Shown here: positions 1 through 9,904 of the stretch, piece by piece
Layout of the letters: each line of letters starts with the position of its first letter
How positions within the stretch are numbered: the stretch's first letter is position 1
Source of the DNA: CAXBBB01 sp963793245
GTDB lineage: Bacteria; Bacteroidota; Rhodothermia; Rhodothermales; BA12
Assembly (NCBI GenBank): GCA_963793245.1
Contig: CAWBZG010000002.1
Span: 1,426,001-1,490,000 of the forward strand
Reading direction: 5' to 3'
DNA: 64,000 bases
Made by a program: the position numbers and the translations under genes
The notes under the pieces: generated by a model
What the model was told of the DNA's origin: nothing
Databases searched by the model: none
Seen by the model: the letters and a program-made list of their open reading frames with translations, nothing else

Positions 1-1753
1 AGCATCCGATGGAATCACCGGCAGACGATCAACGTAGCGTCCAGCTTCAACTCGAACGTCAACCTTGCCACTACATCGGCGCTGAGCAACACGTCGCAGC
101 GGCTTGCAGACCAGGTCACACAACAGATTTCGTCCAACGTGACGTATTCGACGCGCGGGGGATCGCGCCAGTTCACCGCGACGCTGACGCAGCAGCAGGT
201 GCTCTCGACCGGAGCGGCGAGCCTGACATTGCCGGACATCACATTTTCGCAGGGCGCAATCACCCCGTTCCAAGCGAGCGGCGTACGAGGTAGCCGGGCG
301 CTGTGGTACGAGTCGATTCAGGTGAGTTATCGAGGCACGCTGACCAACCGCTTCGCCTTCACGCCACTGGAAGACACGGTCTTGGTGGATCGCGGCGATG
401 CAGAAGCGGTCGAGTTTTCGTGGTACGAAGCGCTCGTCTCGCCATCGCGCTACCGCCGAGCTACAGGCCAGGGCGGAACGGGATACGACTTCCAGGCCGA
501 CCACTCGATTCCGATCAGCGCGTCGTTCAACGTGACTCGTTTGCCGCTGATTGGGCGCCTGAATGCGACGATTTCACCGTCAATCGACTACCGCGAGACG
601 TGGTTCGCCGAAACCGAGCGTCGTAGCGTCGACACGTCGGGCGTGCTGCAGACCGACGCCGTAACGGGGTTTTTCGCGCTGCGTCAGTTCTCAGGCAACC
701 TCAACGCGTCGACTTCGATCTACGGTCAATTCCCACTACAGGTCGGCCCGTTTGACGGTCTGCGGCACACCATCCGCCCGAACGTGGGCATCTCGCTGCG
801 CCCTGACTTCTCGACCGATAGGTGGGGCTACACACGCTCATACGTCGATGCACAAGGGCGGGCGCAGCAATACGGCATCGCGCAGGGGGTGTCGTTTGGA
901 CCGGTCGGGGCGCTGACGTTTGGAGCAAGCAACGTGTTCGAGACGCGCCGGGCCGTCGAGGATACCCTATCGGGCGAGATCAGGCGAACACCGTTGACGC
1001 TCCTTAATCTCACCGTGTCGTCGAGCTACAATTTTTTCGCTGACTCGGTCAAGCTCGCGCCGATCCAGGTCAACGCGCGCACCAACCTGGGGACATCGTT
1101 CGGTGCCAACTTGAACTTCACCCTCGACCCCTACCAGCCGCTGAGCCGACGCACCGCCATCGACCTGAGGAGGGGACGGTTGGCTCGTTTGACCCGTTTC
1201 AGTGTCGCCATCGACGGTAGATTTGCAAGTGAGCGCCGGGGCGACGCACGTCCGTCGCAGCGTGCGCTGCAGGCGGGCTCGGCGCCCCACCGCGCGACGC
1301 CGATCTGACCGATGCGCTTCCCGGAGACCTCGATCCGGGCCTTGCTCCAGACCACGCTCGTCGGCGCACCGTATGCCGATTTCAGTATTCCGTGGAGACT
1401 GTCCGGCGACCTCAGTTACAACCTGTCGCGCGGCGCCATCGTCCTGACCGACGGCACGATTGCCACACCGCTAAACCGGACGGCAACGATCGGAGCCAAC
1501 TTCGACTTCAGTCTGACGCCCAACCTCAAGATCAACGGGCGAACCGGGTTTCGACCTGCTGGACCGCGAACCGACGACGACCTCGATCAGCATGCTGCGC
1601 GACTTCGAGTGCTGGGAAGCGTCGGCCAATTGGGTCCCATTCGGCGACTTCCAGTCGTACGGATTCACGCTCCAGGTCAAGAGCGGCAAGCTCCGCGATC
1701 TGCTCCGCATCCAGCAACCCCGACAGGACGCTAGACCGCAGTTTGGACTGTAA
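1..1753 (+). CDS. lptD: LptD-like outer-membrane LPS transport protein, 3' part, frameshifted
   Basis: This is the C-terminal part of an LptD/OstA-type beta-barrel that inserts lipopolysaccharide into the outer membrane. The reading frame is open from base 1, so the start lies outside the window. Repeated amphipathic strands such as GFEGLxHTIRPNVG-like segments (PFDGLRHTIRPNVGISLRPD at about 740-800) and the closing signature in which a W-x-P-F-G-D segment precedes GKLRDLL are typical of Bacteroidota LptD. The frame is interrupted: a TGA at 1306-1308 falls where homology continues in another frame (DADLTDALPGDLDPGLAPDH), and a second change near 1548 is needed to reach the natural end QPRQDARPQFGL at 1751-1753. 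LptD is essential in LPS-bearing bacteria, so these breaks are probably sequence errors. Confidence 0.72.
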
Positions 1754-1837
1754 CCAGATTAGGGGGAGCGTCAGGCGCGATCCTTGCGTTACAGGTTATC
1801 CCACCGCATCGGAACGGCTCCCTCCCGCTTCCCCACC

Positions 1838-2185
1838 ATGACCGACTCATCCGACACTCCAACCATTCGGCGCCCGTCGCTGGGCACGCGCCTCGAAACG
1901 TGGCTGCGTAGCCGCCAGCGCAAAGGAGTCACCCAGACGGTTCAGACCGAACGCGATCAGGCATTACTCAGCCGCGTCGCCTCCGTCTTCGAGAGCGATC
2001 TCGAGCGTGCCTCGGTGAGTGGGCTGAAGCTGTACGTTCAGAATGCCGTCGTGACCGTCTATGGGACGGTGGAGCACTCCCTCGACGAGCAACTCATCGT
2101 GCGCGTCGTGCAGACCGTACCGGGCGTGCAAGCCGTCGTCCCACACCTACAAACGGTGCGTGCACGCGAGCGGACAGTTCGGTAA
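1838..2185 (+). CDS. BON-domain protein
   Basis: A 115-residue protein whose C-terminal two thirds form a BON domain: a segment pairing 'VSGLKLYVQNAVVTVYGTV' with 'VVQTVPGVQAVVPHLQTV', the usual alpha-beta-beta repeat with conserved glycine and valine positions. BON domains bind membranes or polysaccharide and often sit in periplasmic or envelope proteins. No signal peptide is visible here, and the N-terminus is basic (TRLETWLRSRQRKG), so a soluble or membrane-peripheral location is possible. I chose the ATG at 1838 rather than a GTG/ATG at 1784 because homologous content begins after it. It follows lptD by 84 bp in the same direction. Confidence 0.75.
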   Translation: MTDSSDTPTIRRPSLGTRLETWLRSRQRKGVTQTVQTERDQALLSRVASVFESDLERASVSGLKLYVQNAVVTVYGTVEHSLDEQLIVRVVQTVPGVQAVVPHLQTVRARERTVR

Positions 2186-2194
2186 CCTGCGCTA

Positions 2195-4495
2195 CTAGAA
2201 CACGCGAGGTAAGGCGATTCCGACACCGACTCCCGGTTCGTCCAGGCGGAAGGTGACATCCAGACGCAGGAAATCGAACAGACCGCTGACCGAGAATCCA
2301 GCTTCGGCGTGAAGGTCGGTTTGAGCGACGGCTTGTCTGCTCCACGTCCGAGCGGCGGCTCCCGTGAGTAGAAAGTTGTAGCCTTGATCAGCGGCCCATC
2401 GCCAGCCGATGATCTCCCACGGCATCGTGCGGAAGTTGTGTTCTGCGAACACAGCAGCCGTCGCGTAGCCTTGATACGGAGCGACGTTGCGCGTGCGCAG
2501 CGAACCCCAAGGCGAGGCGTAACTCGATGACGACTCCACGATGGCATACCGTTCAATCGGCAAATCGTCCGCCGCGATCTGTCCGGTGGCTCGGATCACG
2601 AGTTGGGCCGGAAAGAGGCGACGCTGTCCCCAGGTTGGGAGATAGGTGTCGACGGTGGCGTAGGCACGTGCAAACCCGACATCGCTCACGGCAGAGGGCG
2701 CCACTTCGATGTCGGCCTGGATACGGCTGAAACTCATGACGCCGAGCAGCCCTTGGTCGCCCCAATCGAAGCCGAGAGTCGCTGAGCGTAAGGTGTTGTT
2801 GCCGACATCTGGATTGGTGCGCAGGTTGGGGTCGCCGTAGATCGTGAACAGGTCGGAGATCGCATCGACCGACCGATTGCGCTCCTGAGCCGCTACCACA
2901 TCGACCGACAGCCGAGTCCCTTTGACGCGATGCGCCACGCGGACGGCAGACCGTCGCGATTGCTCGTAGTCGTAGTAATCCGTTCCGCCGCTAACTACGC
3001 GCGCCGCTGCCGTCACCGGAGTGTAGAGATCAGACGAGTAGCGTTCGGTGATGCCATCGCTGTGTCTGGCCTGAATCAGCCAGCGTCGGCTCGGACGATA
3101 GTTGGCGCCTACCATCCACGATATAGCTTCAGCAGCCGTACTGTACGTGCCACCGCCCATCACGCGGACCTTGTCGCTCAGTTTGATCTCGGGTTCTAAG
3201 CCGATGCGCAGCCCGTCGACGCGGGTGTACGCGATGCGGCCATACTCTGCCACATTGCCCATCAACGAGCCGTCGCTCCCGCTGTCGTCGCCCATTCTCG
3301 CTAGTGCGCCGGTCGGTTTGAAGGCGTCTTCCAGGCTGTCCGTACTGTCTATCTCGGCATACGCCGTCTCTTCCTCGGGTTCGAGCGGGACGCGTAGGCC
3401 GGACGAGTCGAGTAAGGTATCGGCCTTGACCTGAGCGCTGTCGACCGTCGCCAACTGGCGGCTTTCGTAGAGCGAATCGGGCGTGGCCGCGTTGATACGG
3501 TAGTCGGTCAGCCGCGACACACGTGAGGCCTGAAACGGCGGAATGCTGAACAGCGGGCCAACTCCGATCTCTATCGTCGTCTGGCTACGGAGGTCGACGG
3601 GCACCCAGGCTTCGCCGCCAAACGTGTCGAACTGCTGCACGTACTCGACCTCAAAACGCTTGAACGGAGGCGGCCACCGGAACGCCGGACCGGGACGCAA
3701 GCGGGCTTCGATAATGGCGAAGTCGGTGTCCAATACCGACACCTGTCCCACGTACGCCACGCTCAGCGGACTGCGCGGCTCAACCGAGATGTCGAACACG
3801 CGCTGCCCATCACGAGAGCGCTGGCCGACGAGCCGGAATCGGTACACGCTCAGCGCTTTGGGATGCGTCACGCCGATCAGTTGGTAGCCCGAAACTTCCT
3901 GTTCGTCGCCATAGAGGTTGAGCATGGTCGAGGCGGCGGGAATGGCGCCGTCGAACGGCGCGTTGGCCGTCTGACGCTGCGCTTTGATCACCTCGCGAGT
4001 GCCGCCGTCTCGCCGCCAGAACAAGTCAGAGGCGATTTCGGCGATCGTCACGATGCCGCTATCGCCGCGCAGGACGATGCGCGTATAGGCGTCGGCGGCA
4101 TAGCTGCTCATGCCCGCCTGCCACTCCGCCTTCTCCTCGATCACGCGCCGCATGATGCGCATGCCGGGATCTTCGTCCGTCACTTCCAACTCGCCCGCCA
4201 CCAGTGCCGACGGTTCGAGCGACAGGTCCGCCGTCGTCTGACCTGCGTCGACTCGGACGCTCGCCATCTGGTACCCGATGTAACGGACCGTCAGTGTAGC
4301 GGGGCGCTGAGCGACGTTGAGCGCAAACTCGCCCTGATCATTGGTGATCGTCCCGGTCAGCGTGCCTTCGATCTGGACGGTCGCCGACGGCAACGTCTCG
4401 CCCGTCTGCGCGTCGCGGACGACGCCCGTGACCTCGGTCGACTGCGCCTGAACGGTGATGGGGATCAGCAGGGCAAAGGCGAGCAGCAGGCGCAT
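2195..4495 (-). CDS. DUF5686 / carboxypeptidase-regulatory-like outer-membrane protein
   Basis: A 766-residue exported protein. A signal peptide (MRLLLAFALLIPITVQAQ) is followed at residues 20-100 by a carboxypeptidase regulatory-like beta-sandwich (VTGVVRDAQTGETLPSATV), the plug-side module common in Bacteroidota surface proteins, and then by the long DUF5686 region ending in predicted barrel strands (VGVGIALPRVF, with a C-terminal Phe). The family is predicted to be an outer-membrane protein; its substrate is unknown. Start chosen at 4495 because it places the signal peptide at the N-terminus; an upstream in-frame ATG at 4540 would bury it. It is convergent with the BON gene, with 9 bp between stops. 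Confidence 0.82.
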   Translation of the reverse strand: MRLLLAFALLIPITVQAQSTEVTGVVRDAQTGETLPSATVQIEGTLTGTITNDQGEFALNVAQRPATLTVRYIGYQMASVRVDAGQTTADLSLEPSALVAGELEVTDEDPGMRIMRRVIEEKAEWQAGMSSYAADAYTRIVLRGDSGIVTIAEIASDLFWRRDGGTREVIKAQRQTANAPFDGAIPAASTMLNLYGDEQEVSGYQLIGVTHPKALSVYRFRLVGQRSRDGQRVFDISVEPRSPLSVAYVGQVSVLDTDFAIIEARLRPGPAFRWPPPFKRFEVEYVQQFDTFGGEAWVPVDLRSQTTIEIGVGPLFSIPPFQASRVSRLTDYRINAATPDSLYESRQLATVDSAQVKADTLLDSSGLRVPLEPEEETAYAEIDSTDSLEDAFKPTGALARMGDDSGSDGSLMGNVAEYGRIAYTRVDGLRIGLEPEIKLSDKVRVMGGGTYSTAAEAISWMVGANYRPSRRWLIQARHSDGITERYSSDLYTPVTAAARVVSGGTDYYDYEQSRRSAVRVAHRVKGTRLSVDVVAAQERNRSVDAISDLFTIYGDPNLRTNPDVGNNTLRSATLGFDWGDQGLLGVMSFSRIQADIEVAPSAVSDVGFARAYATVDTYLPTWGQRRLFPAQLVIRATGQIAADDLPIERYAIVESSSSYASPWGSLRTRNVAPYQGYATAAVFAEHNFRTMPWEIIGWRWAADQGYNFLLTGAAARTWSRQAVAQTDLHAEAGFSVSGLFDFLRLDVTFRLDEPGVGVGIALPRVF

Positions 4496-4517
4496 GAAAG
4501 CGGGGAAGTCGAAAGAG

Positions 4518-5705
4518 TCAGTCGGCGAAGAACGCGTCAAGTTGGTCGCGCCGTGTGCGTGCGTCTTCGTATCCCAGGTCCATAAGTTGCTCGGCGAACG
4601 CGCCGTCGAACAAAATCATACTCAGCCAATCGGGACTGTCCTCGGCGCCGCCGCCCAACCCGCCTGCGATCCATCCCAGAGCACCGTCTAACGAAACGTT
4701 GAACTGCGCCGCCATCCGCCCGATGTCACGCGATGGACGCAGCGCCAGCAGGCGGATCGGGCGCATTCCTCTCCGAGAAGCAGGCGGCATGTCGCTCAGC
4801 AGTTTGTTGAGCCTGCCGAAGCGGTCGATGTCTTGGTCGAGCACGTCCAGAAAGACGGCATTGAAAAGCACACCCAAAATCTGCGCTGCCGACGGATAGC
4901 CCTCGACGGCATGGGCTTCGGCTTCGGCAGACGAGCGGTCGTAGCGCGTCGAGATCGCCAGCACCCGGGTCGCGCCCAGATGGATAGCCGGCGACAACGG
5001 CGCCGCCTGCCGGATTCCTCCGTCGCCGTGCCAGTCCTGGCCGATCTGGATGGCTGGAAACAGCAGCGGAAGCGCCGTCGACGCCATGATGTGATCGAGG
5101 GTGAGCGTCGCCGGGCGCCCGATGCGGTTCTGCCGCTCCCACGGATGTACGTCGACGTTCGACTGGTACCAGGTCACGTTTTGCCCCGAGCCATAGTCGG
5201 TCGTCGCCAGCGCGAAGCAGCGTAGGTGCCCATTCTCGACGTTTCGCTTCGCCTGAACGAGAACCCCTTCCTCATCCGTCTCCAGCCGCGCGGACAGGTA
5301 GTGCCGCAGCGGTTCGGTGTCGACGAGCGCCCGCATCGACTTGCCGCCGATCCAGCGCTGTCCCGTCGTCATGCCGATCATCGACCGAGCTAGTTGCCCA
5401 GACGAGACTGACTCGAACACGTTGGCCCCGTCGATTTCGCGCCAGGCTGCGCACAGATCGTCGGCGACATGGCTGCGCGGCCCCGACGCCGAACACGCCA
5501 GTTGCGCCGCATTGATCGCGCCCGCCGACGTACCCGTGACGATGTCGATGGCCGAATCCGAATACGTTTCGGCCACGTAGCGCACGACACCTGCCTGGTA
5601 CGCCGCTCGCGCGCCGCCACCGCCCAGCACCAGCGCCGTCGCCTCGGGTTGTGCATTCGTCTGGTCGAGCATACGCCGCAGACGGCGCATCAGCGGTTCG
5701 GACAT
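4518..5705 (-). CDS. Patatin-like phospholipase
   Basis: A 395-residue patatin-family lipid acyl hydrolase. The oxyanion loop (VLGGGGARAAYQAG), the nucleophile elbow GTSAG (Ser of G-x-S-x-G) and the dyad aspartate in DGGIRQAAPLSPAI are all present in the expected order, so the Ser-Asp catalytic dyad is intact. The family cleaves acyl chains from phospholipids. No signal peptide is visible, which suggests a cytoplasmic or membrane-peripheral enzyme. The start at 5705 sits just before LVLGGGG; the open frame runs further upstream, but that extension lacks homology-like content. It lies 22 bp upstream of the DUF5686 gene in the same direction and is divergent from the DprA-like gene, with 111 bp between them for both promoters. 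Confidence 0.85.
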   Translation of the reverse strand: MSEPLMRRLRRMLDQTNAQPEATALVLGGGGARAAYQAGVVRYVAETYSDSAIDIVTGTSAGAINAAQLACSASGPRSHVADDLCAAWREIDGANVFESVSSGQLARSMIGMTTGQRWIGGKSMRALVDTEPLRHYLSARLETDEEGVLVQAKRNVENGHLRCFALATTDYGSGQNVTWYQSNVDVHPWERQNRIGRPATLTLDHIMASTALPLLFPAIQIGQDWHGDGGIRQAAPLSPAIHLGATRVLAISTRYDRSSAEAEAHAVEGYPSAAQILGVLFNAVFLDVLDQDIDRFGRLNKLLSDMPPASRRGMRPIRLLALRPSRDIGRMAAQFNVSLDGALGWIAGGLGGGAEDSPDWLSMILFDGAFAEQLMDLGYEDARTRRDQLDAFFAD

Positions 5706-5816
5706 AGAAGAGATAGAAGGCGAAGCAGGCCGAAAAGTAGGGCGTCCGGTGCATCCGAGCGGTACGCGGCACCTGCAAATCCCGAACGAGATCACCCGTA
5801 CGGTCGTAGTCTCTCC

Positions 5817-6683
5817 ATGACCGATACCCCTGCCCTGCGCCTGACACTCGCCCTGCTCGACGTACCGGGCGTCGGACGCGCGACGGTCCACCGGATCTTG
5901 CACCACGCCGAGCGCTACGACGATCTGCTCGCCCTCCCGCGCGAGCAACTGGGCTACCGGCTCAAAGGGATCCCCCGCGCCGCCGACCTAGCCGACCTGC
6001 TCCACGATCCGGCGCGATTCGCCGAGCATCTCGCCGCCGCCGATCGGGAAGTCGAAGCACGCACACGGCAACGCGTCACGCTGCTCACGCCTCACCACAA
6101 CCACTGGCCCGGGGGTTTGAACCGGCTGTCTGCTGCCCGTCGCCCAGTCGTCCTGCGCGCATTCGGAGAGGCAGAGTTACTTTCGCGCCCGGTCCTGGCG
6201 CTGCTGGGATCGGCAGGACTATCGCCCGAGGCGTTTGAGACCGCGCAGTCGCTGGCAGCCGAGGCGAGTCGTCGCGGAGTCACGGTGCTGTGCGCGATGG
6301 ACGATGGCTTCGACGTGGCGACCTTGAAACGCGCCGGGGGCGGCATCGGCGTAGCGGGAGCCGGGCTATCGCGCATCCCTCCTGCGCTGCGCCCTTCGGT
6401 CGTCGAGACTGCGCGTGGAGGTGGGCTGGTCGTCTCGCCGTTTGCTATGGATCATGGTCCGTTCGGTCACGATCAGTCCGAAGCGAGCCGCGTGCGAATG
6501 GCGATGGCGACAGCGACCGTCGTCTGCGACCCGGCACCGGGGTCGCACCTGCTCCACACGCTGGAGCGCCACGTGAGCGGCGATGAGCGAGTTGGAGAAA
6601 CCGTTCAGGCCTTTCTCGTCCGCTCTCAGGTCGAAGGAGCCGATCCGCTGAATACGGACGCGCTCTGGGAGGCGCTGTCGTGA
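5817..6683 (+). CDS. Divergent DprA/Smf-like DNA-processing protein
   Basis: A 288-residue protein with the DprA layout: an N-terminal helix-hairpin-helix (LLDVPGVGRATVHRILHH, residues 12-30) followed by a Rossmann-like domain (LALLGSAGLSPEAFETAQSL). DprA loads RecA on incoming single-stranded DNA during transformation. The usual GSR and downstream R-N-R motifs are degenerate here: GSA replaces GSR, and SEASRVRMAMATATVV stands where FPxRNRIIAGLS is expected. It may therefore be a paralogue with a changed DNA- or nucleotide-binding site. Its stop overlaps the GTG start of the next gene (GTGA), so the two are probably co-translated. Confidence 0.65.
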   Translation: MTDTPALRLTLALLDVPGVGRATVHRILHHAERYDDLLALPREQLGYRLKGIPRAADLADLLHDPARFAEHLAAADREVEARTRQRVTLLTPHHNHWPGGLNRLSAARRPVVLRAFGEAELLSRPVLALLGSAGLSPEAFETAQSLAAEASRRGVTVLCAMDDGFDVATLKRAGGGIGVAGAGLSRIPPALRPSVVETARGGGLVVSPFAMDHGPFGHDQSEASRVRMAMATATVVCDPAPGSHLLHTLERHVSGDERVGETVQAFLVRSQVEGADPLNTDALWEALS

Positions 6684-7600
6684 GCGGAACAGCAGAAGCC
6701 CCAACCGTCTGCTTCGTGTTTATCGACGGCGTCGGCTTGGGGCCGGGCGGACCGAATAACCCGCTCGACTCGGAGTGGCCCAACCTCGCGCGCATCGCCG
6801 GAGATCAGCGGTGGACGAGCGATCTACAAGCGGTAGACCGTGCGGATCACGTGGTTCGCCCTATCGACGCGAATCTGGGGGTCGATGGGCTTCCGCAGAG
6901 CGGGACCGGACAGACGGCGCTGTTCGGCGGGTTCAATGCTCCCGCCATGGCCGGACGGCACTATGGTCCGTTTCCGCACAGCGCCACACGCGAACGGCTC
7001 GAACGCGAAAGCCTGTTTGCACGCCTCGCCCCTTCTCACCGGCTCGCCTTCGCCAATGCATACCCCGAACGCTTCTTCACCTATTCAGAGAGCACGGATC
7101 GCTGGAGCACCACGACCCGCATGTGCCGCGCCGCTCGCGTTCGGCTTCGGACGCAGGCGGACCTACTCACTAGTGAAGCCCTGACTGCCGACCTGACCGG
7201 AGCCGCCTGGCGCGACCGGCTAGGGTTGGACGTGCCGCTGCTGACGACACACGAAGCGGGAATCCGCCTTCATCGCATGGCCCGTGCACACGACGTAACG
7301 CTGCTCGAATACTACCTCACCGACAAGGCCGGACACAGCCGCGACCGATCACGGGCAGACGCTGTGCTATCCGACCTCGACGGACTGTTCGCGGGATACC
7401 TCGACGCATTCGACCCCTCTCAGGACTTGCTCATCGTCACGAGCGACCACGGCAACATGGAAGACTTGAGCATCAAACCGCACACCCGCAATCCTGTCCC
7501 ATTGATCGCGATGGGAATCGGCGCATCGGCATTCGCAGCAGCCACTGACCTCACCGACGTTACGCCCCTTCTCGTCGACCTGCTCACTCGCCGACCGTAG
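6680..7600 (+). CDS. Phosphoglycerate-mutase/alkaline-phosphatase superfamily metalloenzyme
   Basis: A 306-residue member of the metalloenzyme superfamily that includes cofactor-independent phosphoglycerate mutase and alkaline phosphatases. Metal-ligand motifs are visible: FIDGVG near the N-terminus (Asp), DKAGH (Asp/His) and TSDHGNMED (Asp-His) near the C-terminus; the nucleophile region is probably LPQSGTGQTALFGG. It lacks the large phosphotransferase insertion of true iPGM, so mutase activity should not be assumed; a phosphatase or phosphoryl-transfer role is likelier. The GTG start overlaps the stop of the DprA-like gene, and the end overlaps the stop region of the convergent S46 peptidase by 17 bp. 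Confidence 0.72.
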   Translation: MSGTAEAPTVCFVFIDGVGLGPGGPNNPLDSEWPNLARIAGDQRWTSDLQAVDRADHVVRPIDANLGVDGLPQSGTGQTALFGGFNAPAMAGRHYGPFPHSATRERLERESLFARLAPSHRLAFANAYPERFFTYSESTDRWSTTTRMCRAARVRLRTQADLLTSEALTADLTGAAWRDRLGLDVPLLTTHEAGIRLHRMARAHDVTLLEYYLTDKAGHSRDRSRADAVLSDLDGLFAGYLDAFDPSQDLLIVTSDHGNMEDLSIKPHTRNPVPLIAMGIGASAFAAATDLTDVTPLLVDLLTRRP

Positions 7601-9818
7601 CCGGGGTGGACGCTGGCTCGAAAATCAACTCATCCAGCAGCCTGTCCGCTCCATAGACCACTCGCAGCGCTTCGATCATCCCGCGCACATCGACCGAGAT
7701 CGTCCGCGCCAGATCTGGGCGATAGAGATAGTCGTTACCCAACGCTTCGTAGTTGGAGTCGAACACCAATCCGACGACGCGCAGGTCCCGGTCAAGTAGC
7801 GGCGAACCGGAGTTGCCCCCGGTGATGTCATTTGTGCTGACAAGGTTCAGCGGAGTCGATACGTCGAGGCTGTCGCGGGCGTCGGTCCACTGATCGGGCA
7901 GATCGTAGAACGGGCCGACCAGACGATCGGCACGGTCGAATAAGCCAGCCAGCGTCGTAAATGGATCGACGGTTGCGCCGCTCGCCCCCTCATAGCCGCG
8001 CACGTTGCCGTCGCTGACACGAAGCGTGAACGTGGCATCCGACGCGAGCGGATACCCAGAGTAACGGCTCGTTGCCTGAGCCAGCCGGACCTGCAAACCC
8101 GCCTCTATGTCGTCGAAGCCTGAGTTTTGAATCAGCGTCGTGCGGAAGATGGGGACCAGCGCATCAGCCAGGGCAGCGGCAGGCTCTACCGATGAGTTGA
8201 ACGTCCCGTCGCGCAAAAGGGAATCGAACGAGGCCGAGTCGGACAGCGCAGTCTTGGCGAACAACGTGTCGACGTACGCGGCGAGCGAAAGCGTGTCGGT
8301 CAGTCGGCGGAGGGCGGCTCGGGCGCCCAGGTTGGCCTGCATCTCTTCGAGCCGTAGCAAGAGCAGCCCACGGTCCAATGCTGCGGGTTGATCTTCGACA
8401 TCGAGCGCTTGCTGGATAAACTCGTCGACGCGTGCCTGAGGAGCACCGCCGCGCCGAAAGAGACCGGCGAAGTAGGCGTAAGTCGCTCGGGTCAGCAGCG
8501 CCGAGTCGAAGGGCGGCGAGGCGAAAAAGGTGAATGGATCCGTCTGATCGGCGACGGCGCGTCGGCTGCGCTGCACATCGTTCATCTCGCGGAATAGGTT
8601 CGTCAGCGAGGAGGAAACGTCGGAGTCGGCGGCGAGCGAGTCTTGAAGTCTCCGGTCCAACTCGCGCCGCTGTGCTACGACCTCGCGTGCGAGCGCCTCC
8701 ACCTCGCCCTGCGCCGACTTGTCGGTGTTCTGCAAGGTGAACAACGCGTTCTGCATCGCTCCGAGACTATCACCAGCCGCATCAGCAGCGAGCAGCCCTT
8801 CGACAAGCGCAATGCGACGTCCGAGCGCCGCGCGTTGGGCAGGCAGCGCGACATCCAGCAAGTACGAGAGCTTGTCCGCCGTCGTCAGCCGAAGCGTCGT
8901 TCCTGGATTGCCGACTACAAAAACAGGCTGGCCGTCCTGAGCGCCATCGGGATTCCAAGGGAAGAAGTCCGGACTTTCGAGCGGCATATCCCCCTGATAC
9001 ACGCGAAAAAACGCCAGATCGAACGTGTAGCGGGGGAAGGTAAAGTTGTCCGCATCGCCGCCGAAGAAGCCCGCCTGTTCGTGAGGCGCCATGACGAGCC
9101 GCACATCGTCGAACGTCCGATAGGTGTAGGCGCTAAACCGAGTCCCCCCCTCAAGCCGGACGACTTGGACACTCAGCGTCGTATCACGCGATTTGACACG
9201 GTCGCTGCGCGCCGTCTGGATGCGTTGGATGGAGTTGGAAAGCGCTGTTTCATACTCGGCGGCTCCGGCACGCCGCCCGGCGCCCCGCAACACGTCGCGC
9301 GTCACGTCCTCGATGCGGACGAGTTGCTCAACCTCCAGGTCGGGCACACGGCGTTCGTCGCCTGTGGCACCAGCGAGAAAGCCATTCTGCACCAACTGCT
9401 CACCCCGTTTCGATACGGATTCCAGATGCTCACGTGCACAGTGGTGGTTGGTCATCACCAGCCCACGTGAGGAAACGAACGACGCCGAGCAGCCCCCTCC
9501 AAAGCGCAGGGAGCCGCGCCGCGCATGGCTATACCAGACCGTGTCCGGGACGATGCCGTACGTCTGAGCAAACGCCCGTTGCGTTCGTTCGTCTTCGAGC
9601 ACCCGCATGCGTCCCAGCGGGTCGTTGGGCACGTCGACCTGTGGAAGCGAAGCTGCTACTTCTTCTCGCATCGCCGCCCGAACCGAATCCCGGGCGTTTC
9701 GCTCGGCATAGCGTGGAATCGGGCGTTCGGTAACCGTGGCTACCTCTCGCGGGGCGCTACACGAACTGAGCAGAACGGCGAGCAGGAAGAGGGTCAAGAA
9801 ACGCGAGGAACGGATCAT
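7584..9818 (-). CDS. S46 family dipeptidyl peptidase (DPP7/DPP11 type), lipoprotein
   Basis: A 744-residue exported serine peptidase that removes dipeptides from peptide N-termini. The N-terminus is a lipoprotein signal (LLAVLLSSC, Cys20), implying anchoring in an envelope membrane. Family signatures are intact: GGGCSASFVSSRGLVMTNHH (catalytic His), FTFPRYTFDLAFFRVY (Asp region) and TGGNSGSPLLDRD (nucleophile Ser). The residue that separates DPP7 (Gly) from DPP11 (Arg) in the F-D-x-N motif after the nucleophile is Ser here (VFDSNYE), so acidic-residue specificity of the DPP11 kind is not predicted. The length matches the family (about 700-720) plus the signal. Confidence 0.9.
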   Translation of the reverse strand: MIRSSRFLTLFLLAVLLSSCSAPREVATVTERPIPRYAERNARDSVRAAMREEVAASLPQVDVPNDPLGRMRVLEDERTQRAFAQTYGIVPDTVWYSHARRGSLRFGGGCSASFVSSRGLVMTNHHCAREHLESVSKRGEQLVQNGFLAGATGDERRVPDLEVEQLVRIEDVTRDVLRGAGRRAGAAEYETALSNSIQRIQTARSDRVKSRDTTLSVQVVRLEGGTRFSAYTYRTFDDVRLVMAPHEQAGFFGGDADNFTFPRYTFDLAFFRVYQGDMPLESPDFFPWNPDGAQDGQPVFVVGNPGTTLRLTTADKLSYLLDVALPAQRAALGRRIALVEGLLAADAAGDSLGAMQNALFTLQNTDKSAQGEVEALAREVVAQRRELDRRLQDSLAADSDVSSSLTNLFREMNDVQRSRRAVADQTDPFTFFASPPFDSALLTRATYAYFAGLFRRGGAPQARVDEFIQQALDVEDQPAALDRGLLLLRLEEMQANLGARAALRRLTDTLSLAAYVDTLFAKTALSDSASFDSLLRDGTFNSSVEPAAALADALVPIFRTTLIQNSGFDDIEAGLQVRLAQATSRYSGYPLASDATFTLRVSDGNVRGYEGASGATVDPFTTLAGLFDRADRLVGPFYDLPDQWTDARDSLDVSTPLNLVSTNDITGGNSGSPLLDRDLRVVGLVFDSNYEALGNDYLYRPDLARTISVDVRGMIEALRVVYGADRLLDELIFEPASTPATVGE

Positions 9819-9904
9819 GCTGGGCAGTAAGACGAGGAAAACGATAGACGCGCAGTCGAGCTAGTGGTTTAGCGCGACTGGAGAAAGAAGGCATACAAAC
9901 GAAA

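Noticed and set aside
8643..9470. Long antisense frame opposite the S46 peptidase (and similar long frames opposite other GC-rich genes)
   Set aside because: Shadow frames caused by high GC third positions; no motifs and the opposite strand has a complete recognised family.
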